A stretch of DNA of 64,000 bases from Tipula vernalis (GCA_958295665.1 OY282558.1:349971034-350035033); one strand, 5' to 3'. Positions 32,811 to 45,184 are shown, counted from the first letter of the stretch. Numbers and translations: made by a program. The notes: generated by a model from the letters alone, not told the origin.

Positions 32811-34240
32811 AGTTGGATACTGAATTTACGGGTTGAGTTGAAGTTGAGTTGGAGTTGAGTTGTAATTAGATTAGGATCTAATGATCAGTTGATCAGTTTT
32901 CTATACATGTTGGCTTGAGGATTGAGTTGGGCGTTTAGTTTACAGTTAAGTTGAGGGTTGAGTTGGGTTCCATTTCCGGGTTGAATTGAGGTTGAGTTGT
33001 AGTGGTCTCTGGAGGGTATAAAATAATATAAAGTGTATTGATATAAAGTAATATAAAGTGTAATGGTATAATGGTATAACGGTATAATGGTATAATGGTA
33101 TGATGGTTCGGCGGTATAGTAGCATGATTGTATGATAGAATGATGAAATAATGGTATGATGGAATAATGTTATGATGGAATAATGGTATGATGAAATAAC
33201 GGAAAATGGTATGATGAAATGATGGTATGATGATGCAACGGTTTCTCGAGCCGTGCTAATTTGAGGAATGGGTTGGACTTGGAGTTAAATTCATGTTAAG
33301 TTAGGGGTCGATTTAGACGTTCGGTTAGGATTGAGTTGAGTTCATAGATTTGGGATTGAATTCTGTGTTACTGATAGACCCTCAGTCGTTGCGGATTTAT
33401 TTTGGGAGAGATGTGGTTTGAATTGGAAATTAGCTTGAGTTAAGTTCATGTACTGATGTATTTTTGTCAGACCGGATATCGAGTAAGATTTATTGAGGTT
33501 TATTTGAGGATTGAATTGAAATTTGGATCTTATGTTTGTTCTGAGTTGAGCTCATGTTGCATTTAATTGTTCGGACGTTAAGTTAAGGGTTACATTGAGA
33601 GTTAAGTTGTCGAATAGAGTTTTGAGTTGGGGTGGAGCGATGGAATCAGTTGGGAATTTTTTGAGAGATTAGATTATTGAGATCATGTACTCATCTAGTT
33701 TTCGAACGATGTTAATTTAGGGTTTGAGCTGTACGTTGAGTTTGGGTTGAGTTGAGGGTTAAAATGGGGTTGAATTGGAGGTTCAGTTGGGGTTTAGTTA
33801 TAGTTAAGTTTAGGGTTGGGTTGAGTTGAGGTCGAGTTAGGGTTGAACAGATTTGAGTTGAAGTTGAGTTGGGTTTAAGTGAGTTGTTCGGTTTTAGGGT
33901 TTAATTTGGGGTCGGGTTTAGGGTTTAGTGGAAGATTAGATTGAGTTGATTTCATTGAGTTCATACACGAATGTGATTGAGTTGGCCGTTAAGTGTGGAG
34001 TTGAATGAATTCGAGTTAAGTTCAGTTGAAGTTTAGAGAGGAGTTAAGGTTTAGTTAGCTTACGTTGGAGTTAACCAAGAGTTTCGATTGGGGAATTGAG
34101 TTTTGATTTGAGGTTAAGTTGGCGGTTAATTTGATGATTACGTTTATGATTGCATTGCGATTCAGTTGGAGGTTGTTGCAAACTGAGTGGATGGTTGAGC
34201 CGAAAATTGAGTTAAGAATTTCAGTTGGGGATTTGGGAGT
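32811..34240 (+). repeat. GT-rich cryptically simple DNA
   Basis: Irregular reiteration of GTTGAGTT-like words (GGGTTGAGTTGAAGTTGAGT) over about 1.4 kb, with a subregion at 33010-33240 built from ATAATGGTATG-like words. The + strand is rich in T and G and poor in C throughout. No fixed period, so it reflects slippage rather than a clean satellite. Confidence 0.75.
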
Positions 34241-34490
34241 TGAGGTAATTTTCAGGACCGAAGGTCTGATCACCTCATGAGGTTCTACCCCTTTATGTAT
34301 AATAACAATCGCCACATACCTTTATTCCTCTTACTAATTACTCCTATCACGTCCTCAAAACAAATATACCAAAATTATCACGAATAAATCTAGTTTCATT
34401 GTGGCAATTTCAAACAAATCGGAAGTTTTGTAGGAAACATACTTGTTCCTTATATTCTATCAGTTTACTAACAGCTGATCGTACAAATAA

Positions 34491-35112
34491 AGGTGCTATT
34501 CCACTTGACTAAATTGACTGATAGTAAAATTAAAGGAAGACAAAAATATACATTTGCTGGATGGGCGAATGAAACAAAAACCCTATCTACTCAGTCAAAA
34601 ATATTTGTGCCTGTAGTAGTGCGACTGCAATAAAAAGTATCAAATTGAGGACATTTTATAGCAGTCACACTAACACACATGCATAAAATTCGCAATATGA
34701 TGAGAAATATTTCCCGCACACTAATTATTTTATGGTTATTATATTTTTATACCGTTTCTTCTTAAAATTTTACTTTAAAAAGTAAAACTAAAAAACACAT
34801 GACGTTTTTTTGGTAGAGATTTTTTTAATTTTTACGGAAAATATACTAAAAAAGACAATTCTGATATGAGTATTAATAATATTTAATTTTTTAGATAATT
34901 TTGAGATGTATAACTAACCGAATTAATAGTACCTAATATTTAGTTTTTGTTAATAATTATTGATTATGTTTTTGTGTGCTGTCAAAATGTCTCCTGAAAA
35001 TTTTGCTATAAACAAAAAAAACTTTGTCTCTGTCTATTACATAGAGTTTCGAACTTTTTTCTCGTTTCCTCTTTTTTTACTATCAGTCAATTTTTCTAGT
35101 GGAATAACACCT
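34491..35112. mobile_element. MITE with TAA duplication (Harbinger-type), 622 bp
   Basis: The left end AGGTGCTATTCCACTTGACT is mirrored by the right end (reverse complement AGGTGTTATTCCACTAGAAA). Both continue into AATTGACTGATAGTAAAA. TAA flanks at 34488-34490 and 35113-35115. No coding capacity. Confidence 0.8.
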
Positions 35113-35450
35113 TAAAGCGCTAAATTTATTTTACATTTTCTCAATTTCTTTTGTTAAGAAATTACGGTTTACTATTTTACAAAAGAATAATGTGCTAATT
35201 ATTTGACATAACAAAATATTTGCCGGAACGTGAAATATTTCTGGTAAACACAAATATAGCGACGTACTACTGTGACCAAAAAGTTGTAAAAGCTTTTCAT
35301 TTAAATCGCGCGGACTTACTCAAAAAACAGTTTCTTTCTTAGGCTAGCAGCACCCTAACAGATATCTGTGTCAAATTTCGTGTCAATATTTCTAGTAGTT
35401 AATGAAATATGCTTGTTTTCTTTCATAAAAAAAGTGCATTTTTCGATTTT

Positions 35451-35970
35451 TAAAAAGTTCAGCAAAGAATTTGCACCAAATGCTGTTTCAAAAATAGAAT
35501 CTTGGCTTCCAAAACATTAGAAATGTTGGAAAAGGTTTTGGTGACAATGTTCTGTCCAAAGCGAGTGTTTTTGATTGGTATAAGTTGTTCAAAGAAGGTA
35601 GAGAAAGCGTTAAAAACGTTGAACGTCCTCGATGCAAATATCGTTTGGGTCTGAATTTTGGGCAGACAACTCTTAGCTTTTGCATCATAATAATGCACTG
35701 TCTCGCACTGCATTGTGCACTGTCTCACACTGCATTGGTGGTACGAGGCTATTTAACCAACAATTCGACCCATTTCTTTCCGCAATCGGCTTTTTCTCCC
35801 GATTTAGCTCCGTCTGACTTCTGTCTATTCCCAAATTCAAAAAACCGCTCCTGGAACATTGTTTTGACTCAATTGAAGAGATACAAGCCGAATCGAAGAA
35901 GGTTTTGATGGTCATTCAAGAAATCGATTTTAACAAATTTTTCGAAAACTGGAAATTACGCCTTTATTAG
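35451..35970 (+). pseudogene. mariner transposase relic with internal deletion
   Basis: The N-terminal part matches the mariner helix-turn-helix region (SKEFAPNAVSKIESWL, then VFDWYKLFKEGRESVKNVER). The central catalytic part is mostly missing. The third block survives as FSPDLAPSDFCLFP, the mariner PD.APSD motif before the last Asp of DD34D. The tail reads IEEIQAESKKVLMVIQEIDF before a stop at 35968. Several frame changes are needed. Dead copy, under half the usual ~345 residues. Confidence 0.75.
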
Positions 35971-38153
35971 ATGGCTTTTACATACTGCAAGCCTTTACCC
36001 AGATATTTTGGTAAAAACATTTGAAGATGCAATTGATTTGACTTTTAAATGATCGCCAGGAAGGAACTTATTCACAGCAAACTTGCCGCTTATATGTTAA
36101 AAGGGATAAGATTATAATTTAATTTTTATGAATATTAAAAGAACTTTGAGTGCGGCTTCAATTCACTCAACTCAATTTCACAAAACGTAATTTTAAATAT
36201 ATTAAATTAATATTGCTGCACAAAGTTTGTCTATGGCTCAACACGTGTAAGAACAACTCTTGCAGATAACTCAATACGCCAATTTGCTTTTCATTAGAAA
36301 AAACAGATAGATAAATTGGCTTTATAATTTTGGTTGACTTAGCTTTTAAACTACTAAAATTTGGAATTCATTGTTTAATTTATTAAATAATTTTAATAAT
36401 ATAAACTAAATAAAATACTCTGCGATTTCCAGTAGTTTAAACTGGAGGTCATAGGCCTCCAACCAGCAGTACAGCAGTAACATAAGATTAATTTGAGTTA
36501 TTATATTATTTTTATAGGGGAAGCTATTGGCGTTTAACTCAGCAAGAAGACTGATTTCACCCCGAGACAACCAGTTTTAAGCGAACGTAACATATTCGAT
36601 TGGTTGACACACTTAAATACACTACCTAAAGCCTTAAGATATGATAACCATACCATATATAGGCATAATAAAACTCAAACAACATATCAGCAAATCGTAA
36701 AATATAATTATTAGAAACAAACTAATATTACAACTCAACAACATCAAACCAATAAACAGAACCATCCAAAATACAAGCATAATTGTTTTATGAAAACCCC
36801 CATTTTTTAAAAATAAAATTAAATTAATAAATTTTTGCTACACTTCACCTAATAAAAAATAAAGTTTTCTAAAATTAAATTGCACATTTTAGAATACCAA
36901 AAAAACAAAATTTTTTTAGACTAGAATAAATAAAGTAGACAAAATTTAGAAGAAAATTTTATTGACAGAGTTAATTAAACAACCTTATTATATAGAAATA
37001 AAAATTATAATTATATAAATAAATACAAACAAACTTATTTATATGTTTCAAAAATTGTTCCTTCAAATTCATTCACTTTAAAAAAAAAAATTAAAAATTA
37101 ATATTTTAAATTACGTGCTGTTAACCATTGCAAACCAAACTATATCACATACCTAATTTTTTTTTTTTTTTTTTGCCAAATACTATATAAATAAAATAAA
37201 ATAATATTAAATTAAATAAGCAGAATAAAAAATAAAATTCTTTAAAGCAATAAATAATATTAAATTAAATTTAAATTTAAAATTAATAAAAATAAACAAA
37301 AATAATTTAGAAGTTTGTATTAGAAGTTATCGCTTGTTAAATAAATAAAACAAAATAGTTGTTTTTGTAAAAATAAATAAAATTAAATAAATCAAATTTA
37401 ACAAAGTAAAACAAGATTGCTTGATTTCCATTTAAAATTAAAATTGTTTTTTTTATTTTTAATTTTCAATTAATAATTTTATCAAATTTTGTGATAGTAT
37501 ATTTACATATATATATATAATAAAATATTTAAAAAAGAAAAAAAACATTAATAAAACATTCTATATTGAAAAATGTACTTACCAACTTGCTTAGTTTTTA
37601 ATTAATTCATTAATTACATAATATCCATTTAATTTAATTTTCAAAGCAAAAAAAATAAAAATTTAAATCGATTTATTGAACCAACCCATAATTAAACCAA
37701 CTTAGAAAATTATATAGCTATATTTACAAAACAAAAAATGTAATTTTAATAAATAAGAAAAAGAAAAAACATCCTCAAAAGCAAAAGCATACTTTTTAAA
37801 AATTATGATATTTTCAATTATATTCCAAAATGAATAAAATGTGATTTCAATAAATTTAAAAATAAGTAATGTCATAGTTTTTTTATTTGTTTTAATTTGA
37901 ATGCTTGGTACTACGAGTCTGGAACCGGAATTTCGTTTAAGGTAAGAAAAATTGTATGAATCGTTTAAGTAATCATTATTATTTCGAATCAGTCAATGTC
38001 AGGCCTGCTGAGTTAGGTATAATATTTTGCGTAATATAATGGCGGTCCTCGCAGTATTATTTCTTCAAATAGAGGGTATTCCAATTTGAGGTAAATTTTT
38101 TAATTTGCACTAAATTTATATTTATTGTACTAGAGTGCTATGTTGTTTGACAT
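35971..38153. other. Very AT-rich non-coding stretch
   Basis: Almost only A and T with runs of AAATAAA and TTTTT, especially 36700-37880. A GC-richer island at 36440-36480 (CTGGAGGTCATAGGCCTCCA) is locally palindromic. No genes or clear repeats. Confidence 0.45.
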
Positions 38154-38590
38154 ATGATAAGTAGAAAGAAATGCGTATTTATTGTTAAAAATTATTATAA
38201 ATTTGGTGAAAGTTATGCAGAAGTTTTAAGAAAATTTCGTACAGAATATAAAAGAGAAAATAGTCCTTCAAATGTGGCCATTCGGATAATTCTTGCAAAA
38301 TTTATGGAAATTGGTTCGGTAAAGGATGAAAAAAGCCAAATATACCATCGTAGTGGTCGTTCAGAAGAAAATATTGCTGCTGTAAGTGCTAGTGTAAATG
38401 AGAGTTCAAAAATATCAATTCGTCATCGTTCATAGCAATTACACATTCCACCAACCACTGTATTTAGAATTTTGCACAAAGATCTTCTTTTGAAGGAGTA
38501 CAAGATTCAGATAACTCAAAAAACAAAGCTGTCAGGCTTTGGATTAAGTTGACAATTCGCTAACTGGACCATACAAAAAAGTCGAAAATG
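38154..38590 (+). pseudogene. Tc1/mariner-like transposase N-terminus (DUF4817-type HTH), relic
   Basis: The frame reads RKKCVFIVKNYYKFGESYAE, then ENSPSNVAIRIILAKFMEIG, RSGRSEENIAAVSASV and, past an in-frame TAG at 38433-38435, QLHIPPTTVFRILHKDLLLK. This is the order of the DUF4817-type helix-turn-helix domain of IS630-Tc1-mariner transposases common in insects. Further stops follow at about 38549 and 38588, and no catalytic block remains. Confidence 0.75.
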
Positions 38591-39142
38591 AGAATTTGTT
38601 CAACAAACCTAAGGAAAACCCTAAGCATCTATGCAAAAAAGTTTAAAGAAATGTGAAAAATTAGCAATAAACAAAAAGTATAATTAGTAAAAAAAAAAAA
38701 TTGGTAACACTCCTAGTGTTTCCTCATCGGTCAAACGTGATAAAAAATATCATAATACTGCACGTCAATTACTTATGACCCTAACTTCATTGCGTTAAAT
38801 TTTATGTCAAACCCGAGGAAATGACCAAAATAAAAAAAGTTAAAATTAAACGTCAAACAATTTAATATTAGTATTCTGATTTTTTTATTTAACAAAATTA
38901 ATTATAATTGTTTGTAGTATTTTAAACTATTAAATATTTCCAGTATATTTTATGAAAATTTAAATTATTAATTAAGTTTCTTTTACATAAAAAAACAAGA
39001 TTTTTTGACAGGTAAAAGCACAAAAATTCTAGGATTTTTTTGGTGATAAATGAGTGCGTTTTATGGTAAAACGTGATAAAAAATATCATGAATCATGATA
39101 TATTTTATCAAATTTGCCCGAGGAAACACGACCACTGTCATG
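38591..39142. other. Non-coding, possible MITE remnant
   Basis: GTGTTTCCTC at 38716-38725 is mirrored by GAGGAAACAC at 39120-39129, and ACGTGATAAAAAATATCAT occurs at both 38735 and 39070. It may be a decayed inverted-repeat element that served as target for the LTR retrotransposon. Confidence 0.35.
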
Positions 39143-39146
39143 AGAT
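39143..39146. repeat. LTR element target duplication, left
   Basis: AGAT, matched at 45185-45188. Joining the flanks gives TCATGAGATCACACATTT, which agrees with the related undisturbed sequence near 45938 (TCGTGAGATCACACATTT). Confidence 0.8.
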
Positions 39147-39658
39147 TTTGGGGTTAATGTATATATATATATATATTATATGATCCCCGTTTGGTTTCAT
39201 GAATATTAGTGCTGGTGCGGTTACGCTAGGCGGTATACGTGAAAACCCACGCGGAAAACGTAACCTCTAAAGCGCTTTTTGGGGCACAATTTAACACACT
39301 TGCTAATTCACGTACAATTTGTTTTTTCCAATTAAATACAATTTTTACTTCGCTATGCGACTTATTAATTATTAATTTTATTAAGTTTAACCAAAATTAC
39401 TACCGTTGATATTAACAAGATTTAATTTTATTTTCAACTTCTCGAACAGAGAAAAACTTAAACAGTACTAAAAAAACAAAATGACTGACGCTACAAAATT
39501 CTGTCGCTTTTCGCGACATCTACTATTAAAGTGCGTCTCACACTACTCTTATTTAATATATATATATATATATATATACCTTCCAAACTTACTTAATGCC
39601 AATTCAACTTTGGAAACAAACTTTATTAAATTTAAATAAAAATAATGGTGACGCCACA
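39147..39658 (-). repeat. 3' LTR
   Basis: 512 bp. On the minus strand it begins TGTGGCGTCACC and ends AACCCCAAA. Longer than the 5' copy through (TA)n expansions near 39160 and 39557. Confidence 0.85.
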
Positions 39659-39674
39659 CACTCCCCACCCAGTG
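39659..39674 (-). promoter_or_regulatory. Polypurine tract
   Basis: The minus-strand sequence CACTGGGTGGGGAGTG directly abuts the 3' LTR start TGTGGCG, the position where plus-strand DNA synthesis of an LTR element is primed. Confidence 0.7.
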
Positions 39675-39804
39675 AAATCCGAAGATTTAACGAATCAATC
39701 ACCTAAACGCGCGGGCAACCTAACACTACGGCCTGCTCTAGTAACCGTCGCTCCAGATCGTAAATCATCTGGTGGATCGACGTTGAACGTCACTTTCTTC
39801 GACA

Positions 39805-40861
39805 CTACCTGACAATCGACGTGACATCGACACTCGGCTCCGTTTCTCGTGATTCAACAGGGATCGGTTCCTGCATAAAATCGCCAACTTCCTCCCCCTC
39901 TCTATAGCACGGTTTAAGACGGTCTAACGAAATTTTAGTGCTCCTATTATTACAGTCGATGTCGTAAAACTTGTCGTGGCGCTGAATTACGCGATACGGA
40001 CCAGTATAAGGAAGTTGCAACGACCTACGTAATGCATCGGTCCTTAGGAACACCTGCGGGCACGTATGTAAATCCTGACTAATAAATGGCTGCTCGGTAC
40101 AATGGCGCGTGGCCGATTTCGGACGTAGTTCATCAAAATGAGCCTTCAACTCCTTAACAAAATCAGACTGAGAAGATACGGGTCTATCGACTTCCAGGAA
40201 CTGGGCCGCCACGCGTAAGGAGCTACCGTAAGTTAATTCCGCCGATGAAGTCTGCAACTCCTCGCGGAACACTGTTCGTAAGCCCAACAATACTGAGGGC
40301 AATATCCGAGTCCAGTCTGGCCGGTTATGGCACATGATGGACGCCTTTAGTGTCCGATGCCACCGTTCCAACATGCCATTGCATTTAGGGTTATACGACG
40401 TGGTTCGCTTATGGTCGAAGCCTAATAAGGTGAGGTGGACAATTCGGAAAACAACAGGGATGCAAACTGTGCTCCCTGGTCCGTTACTATGCATGAAGGT
40501 ACTCCAAAACGCGCTACCCACCCCGAATAGACTGAAAAACTACGGTTGTTGCTGTAATGTCTGGTACTGGTATAGCTTCGGCCCACCTTGTGTACCTATC
40601 AATTAGAGTAATGCAGTATCTATGATTATCCGATACTGGCAATGGACCGACGATGTCCAAGTGCACCTCTGCGAAACGATTTACCACAGGATCGAAATTT
40701 CCTAATGGTGATCTGGTATGCCTGGCTATTTTCGATTTTTGGCATGTGATACAACTCCGTGCCATGGCGCGGATGTCTTTATTCATGGCGGGCCATACCA
40801 CCTTGTCTGCCAATAATTTAACGGAGGCCTTAATGCCCGGGTGCGATAAATTATGCAACAT
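39805..40861 (-). pseudogene. Integrase region of the gypsy element
   Basis: Begins with the zinc finger (HNLSHPGIKASVKLLADKVV, then CITCQKSK), then the core: first Asp in VHLDIVGPLP, the TDQGAQFA block readable only in a shifted frame (near 40460), and Glu in YNPKCNGMLERWHRTLKA. The C-terminal part includes LPYTGPYRVIQRHDKFYDID. At least two frameshifts separate the first and second catalytic residues, so the enzyme is broken. Stop at 39805. Confidence 0.85.
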
Positions 40862-40915
40862 TTCGAAGACCTTTTTCCTGAATTTACTTGGTATAAAGGG
40901 TCTAGCCTTACTACT

Positions 40916-42628
40916 TCACATATCACAATATATAAACTGTGGAGAATCAAAGGACAACGGCTGTCGTTTAAAAACCAATGAAGTGATGTTGTCTTTTAAT
41001 AACTCCAATAATTCCGTGTCTGTCGCCTGCGCCTTAGCGATTTCGGTATAATCTATACTCTCAGATAATGAAATCTGATCTAAGCGAGACATTGCATCTG
41101 CGACCACGTTATCCACACCGGATAAGTGTTGCAAATCGATCGTAAACTGCCCTATAAAATCAAGGTGACGGAACTGGCGAGGAGAAGATTGGGACAAACT
41201 TTGCTTAAAGGCGTAAACTAACGGCTTATGATGCGCGCTTCTAACAGGTATCTAAAATGCTTTATACCAGAGTACGCCGCCAATTGCTGAGTACCGGTCA
41301 TATGCGCTATATCTTTGTTGGGTCTCACTCAAACGAACAGAAAAAAAACCTAGTGGTTGCCAAACGTTGTTTACAAATTGCTGTACAACCGCCCCAACTG
41401 CATTGTCAGAAGCATCGACCATAATTGCCAACCTTGCGTTAGCTACAAGATGCGCCAGAATCGTTGCTTCGCACAATTTAGTCTTGCAAGCCTCGAACGC
41501 TGTCATAGATGACTCCGACCATCCGATCTTTGTATGTTTATTTGTCTTATAACCTTTAAGGAAATTGTTTAAAACAGCTTGGTCTTTGGCAGCGCCCGGT
41601 ATAAAACGCCTGTAAAAATTGCACATGCCAAAAAATCGTTTCAGCTACTGCACGGTCTGCGGTCGCTCGTATTTCGCAATGACGCTACACCTTTCGTGTG
41701 ATGGGAGTATTCCCTGCGAATTAACCGAATGACCCAAAAAATCTCTCATCTCTGGTTTTGCAAATACGCATTTATCCGTATTAATTACCAGACCTGCTTC
41801 CGATAATCTGGTGAAGACTATATTTAATTGCTTAAGATGTTCCTCCATGGAACTGGAAGCCACTAAAGCATCGTCCAAGTAGACGAAAACGAACGACGAC
41901 CCAAACAAGACGGAGTGCATTAATCTCTGGAATGATTGTGCTGCGTTTCTCAGTCCGAAGGTCATTTGACAAAACTCGAATAACCCGAATGGTGTAGCAA
42001 TGGCCGTTTTCGGAATATCACAGGGCTCGATGGGTACTTGATGATACGCCCTCACTAAATCTAACGTGGTAAATATGCTACAACCGGCAAGCTGGAAGGA
42101 GAAGTCCTGTAAGTGCGGAATAGGATAGCGATCGGGTATGGTAACGTCATTCAAGGCCCGGTAGTCCCCGCATGGTCTCCATTCCCCATTCTTTTTGCGG
42201 ACCAGGTGCAGCGTGCTAGACCAAGGACTCTTACTAGGGCGACAGATACCTTGGGCCATCATTAACTCAAAATGTGCCTTAGCTATGTTTAACCTGTCGG
42301 AAGGCAACCGACGTGTTTTGCTAACAACTGGTGGACCACGTGTCTCGAGACGATGGGTCACCTGATGCTTTACAGGAACTGGACTCACTGAGTCGCACGT
42401 GATTTCCGGAAAATTCAATAATAGTTTAATTATGTCTGGTTGTATTGCTGATTTGTCGACCGTTGTCAACGATGGATAGTTATTACTAGACAACGATCCT
42501 ATAGTGCATAAAGAAGTAAGAGGATCTACAATTCGACGCCTACGAATATCCACTAAAATACCGGTTGACTTTAAGAAATCAGCTCCCAGGATAGGTAGGG
42601 TGACGTCTGCCACAATAAAAGTCCACAC
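40916..42628 (-). pseudogene. Reverse transcriptase and RNase H region of the gypsy element
   Basis: RT motifs in order: [52 protein letters not shown] and the catalytic [13 protein letters not shown] at 41645-41647 lies in frame between TVQ and LKRFFGMCNFYRRFIP, where related elements have a sense codon. RNase H follows (VDASDNAVGAVVQQ) but loses frame near 41260, and the TDHKPL block lacks its first residues. DAMSRLDQI marks the RNase H end. Confidence 0.88.
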
Positions 42629-42815
42629 AAATTCTCGGCGTCAACGATGGATAGTTATTACTAGACAATGATCCTATAGTGAATAAAGAAGTAAGAGGAT
42701 CTACAATTCGACGCCTACGAATATCCACTAAAATAACGGTTGACTTTAAGAAATCAGCTTCCAGGATAGGTAGGGTGACGTTTGCCACAATAAAAGTCCA
42801 CACAAATTCTCGGCG
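42466..42815 (-). repeat. 175-bp tandem duplication inside pol
   Basis: 42466-42640 is repeated at 42641-42815 with few differences. The unit is not a multiple of three, so it shifts the frame between protease and RT. Confidence 0.9.
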
Positions 42816-43034
42816 TAGGCCGATATTCAAGCTCAATTGCTGAGTACCGTATGCCTTAACCCGAGTGCCGTTAGCCGCAAATAAACTAAACTCGTCCGTT
42901 GTGACCGGAAACTTAACAAAATCTCTTGGAACAACTGACACGTCCGCCCCTGTGTCGACTAAAAATGTACGCTTGGTGTTTGCTTCTATGATTAAACGGC
43001 GACTGGATTCTGCACGATCCAGACACGTCGCCAC
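42579..43034 (-). pseudogene. Aspartic protease region of the gypsy element
   Basis: Contains FLVDTGADVSVVPRDF with the DTGA active site, followed by FSLFAANGTRVKAYG. Upstream, in another frame, is the gag zinc motif. The 175-bp duplication truncates the normal link to RT. Confidence 0.8.
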
Positions 43035-43039
43035 ATGCT

Positions 43040-44345
43040 GGTGTGCTTTTAATTTTTTGGATTGGTATCCGTCTTATCGGATTTACGAATGAATTTATCG
43101 TGGTGCTTACATGTTGAAACGCACTTAATCGCACGATCGCCGAAACGTTTATGATAAAACACACATCGCGATCGCCTGACTCGTCCTTAGACGAAGAAGG
43201 TGTAAGCGAGCCTTGTCGCTGTGAATTTGAACTGTTTCGGTTACGAGATCTGTCCTGATTTGTCACTAAGGCAGAAATTTCACCCATAATTCTTGCTTCG
43301 AATTTGGTTAGCGTCTCTTCGAGACTTTCTACACTAGGAGCTAAAACGGAATTGTTACTAATTAAAGAACCCGATGAATTTGGTGGGCTTGTGATTGAAT
43401 GAATTTGATTATGAGCCATGGTCTCGATTAAATTGTCCGCTCGCTCAGCCAAAATATTAAACTACACATCTTTTTCAAACGATGTGAATATGAGCTGAAT
43501 ATTTACCGGTAATCGACTTAACCATAATTGACGAATATAATCCTCGTTAAAATTAACGCCGCCGTTTAACTTGAATTGTTCAAGTAACTGCGATGGCTTA
43601 CAATCTCCTAACGACAATCCGTGCAACATTTTATTTAATCTGGCCTTATCCGATTCTCCGAGAACTTTAATAACGGCGTGTTTAAAAAACGTGTAAGGCT
43701 TGTCGCCCTTATCACCCATTATCACACCTGCAAACGTCTCGTGTAAGCGAGAATCAAGCGCGCTGACTGCGTGGGAATATTTCGTTGGTTCTCTTTTTAT
43801 GTTAGACACTATAAACTGCTGTTCAAGCTGCGTACATGCTATACTTTTCTGGTGAAAAATGTACACCACGAAGTTAGCTGTATGAGTTGAATTATTTCCA
43901 ACTAGAACAAAAAGTTCACCAGGGTAACCAATTTTAACAAAAAAATTTACTATTTTGCTAACTTCGTGGTGTACATTTTTTCACCAGAATTGGATCATGT
44001 ACGCACCTTCAAGGATTGCGAACCATACCGTAGGATTTTGCGTATATAACGGTTGCGGAGGCTTGAAGGCGATATGTGAAATTATGCCAGTCTGAGGCAT
44101 TACTGTACTATCCCCTAATTTGACCTTAGTTTTAACCGGACACGTGTCCGTACTGCGACCCGAGTCAACTAGATACAATCTAGTTGAGATCAACTAGAGA
44201 CCATTGTTTGATCAACTAGAGACCATATTTTAGTTTCGATCAATTCGTTCAACTCTTCTAACGTAAACGACAACATTTTGTCTTGGCCGTGTTGCCCCAC
44301 AACTTCCGACTCCACTGGAGTGGAAGAACCCCCTGGCGTCGGCAT
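43040..44345 (-). pseudogene. gag region of the gypsy element
   Basis: A plausible start is the ATG at 44345 (MPTPGGSSTPVESEVVGQHG); the frame stops near 44190 at a small local duplication of GATCAACTAGAGACCAT. The capsid-like core is 43869-43462 (SALDSRLHETFAGVI, LNKMLHGLSLGDCKPSQLLE, LWLSRLP). Near the end, in a shifted frame, CVFYHKRFGDRAIKCVSTC gives C-x3-H-x9-C-x3-C, the CHCC nucleic-acid-binding motif reported for CsRn1-type elements instead of the usual CCHC. Multiple frameshifts and an internal inverted repeat break it. Confidence 0.75.
43821..44012. repeat. Inverted repeat within gag
   Basis: Arms 43821-43878 and 43957-44012. CTGGTGAAAAATGTACACCA then CGAAGTTAGC is mirrored by GCTAACTTCG then TGGTGTACATTTTTTCACCAG. 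Either a small MITE or an inverted duplication of gag sequence. Confidence 0.75.
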
Positions 44346-44661
44346 GGGTAAAAAGAAACACACAACAAGCGATAAAAAAACTACTACTAACTTTTGAAAA
44401 ATTTCAAAGCAAATTATTTGCTGGTTACTATATGCTTGCTGCTTGCTTATGTGTCGGATGGTATACTTGCTGATTGGTTATGCGTCGGACGGTGTAAACT
44501 TTAGTAAATTGTCGCTCGTCCGCGGCCAAATTTGTTTGCAATTCCACGCGTTAAATGATTGTAGGAACGGCGCTTGTTCAATACGGCTTATATTATATTG
44601 ATTAACGTAACTTAATAAAACGTGGTTTATTATACTTGTGTTGTATTTATTCTCCCCTTCA

Positions 44662-44681
44662 GATCACGTCGGGCGTTACCA
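44662..44681 (-). promoter_or_regulatory. Primer binding site (tRNA-Trp-like)
   Basis: The minus strand reads TGGTAACGCCCGACGTGATC one base after the 5' LTR end. It starts with the obligatory TGG (complement of tRNA CCA) and matches the complement of the fly tRNA-Trp 3' end (TGGTGACCCCGACGTGAT) apart from one substitution and one extra base. Confidence 0.7.
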
Positions 44682-44682
44682 C

Positions 44683-45184
44683 TTTGGGGTTAATGGATAT
44701 ATATTATATATGATCCCCGTTTGGTTTAATGAATATTAGTGCTGGTGCGGTTACGCTAGGCGGTATACGTGAAAACCCACGCGGAAAACGTAACCTCTAA
44801 AGCGCTTTTTGGGGCACAATTTAACACACTTGCTAATTCACGTACAATTTGTTTTTTCCAATTAAATACAATTTTTACTTCGCTATGCGACTTATTAATT
44901 ATTAATTTTATTAAGTTTAACCAAAATTACTACCGTTGATATTAACAATATTTAATTTTATTTTCAACTTCTCGAACAGAGAAAAACTTAAACAGTACTA
45001 AAAAAACAAAATGACTGACGCTACAAAATTCTGTCGCTTGTCGCGACATCTACTATTAAAGTGCGTCTCACACTACTCTTTTTGAAAATATATATATACC
45101 TTCCAAACTTACTTAAAGCTAATTCAACTTTGGAAACAAACTTTATTAAATTTAAATAAAAATAAAAATAACGGTGACGCCACA
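44683..45184 (-). repeat. 5' LTR
   Basis: 502 bp, nearly identical to 39147-39658. Confidence 0.85.

Larger units (their letters stand above)
39147..45184 (-). mobile_element. Ty3/gypsy LTR retrotransposon, probably CsRn1 clade, full-length but disabled
   Basis: Minus-strand element bounded by LTRs at 44683-45184 (5') and 39147-39658 (3'). The LTRs differ at only a handful of bases plus TA-repeat length, so insertion is fairly recent. Order on the minus strand: 5' LTR, primer site resembling tRNA-Trp, gag with a CHCC motif, protease, RT, RNase H, integrase, polypurine tract, 3' LTR. The tRNA-Trp primer and CHCC gag motif are the known CsRn1-clade traits. The coding region has nonsense codons, frameshifts, a 175-bp tandem duplication and an inverted repeat in gag, so it is not autonomous. 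Confidence 0.9.

Noticed and set aside
35585..35915. ORFs on both strands as independent genes
   Set aside because: The plus-strand frame is mariner transposase debris; the minus-strand ones are shadows.
36100..37900. Matrix-attachment region or replication origin
   Set aside because: Only AT-richness supports it; nothing specific is visible.
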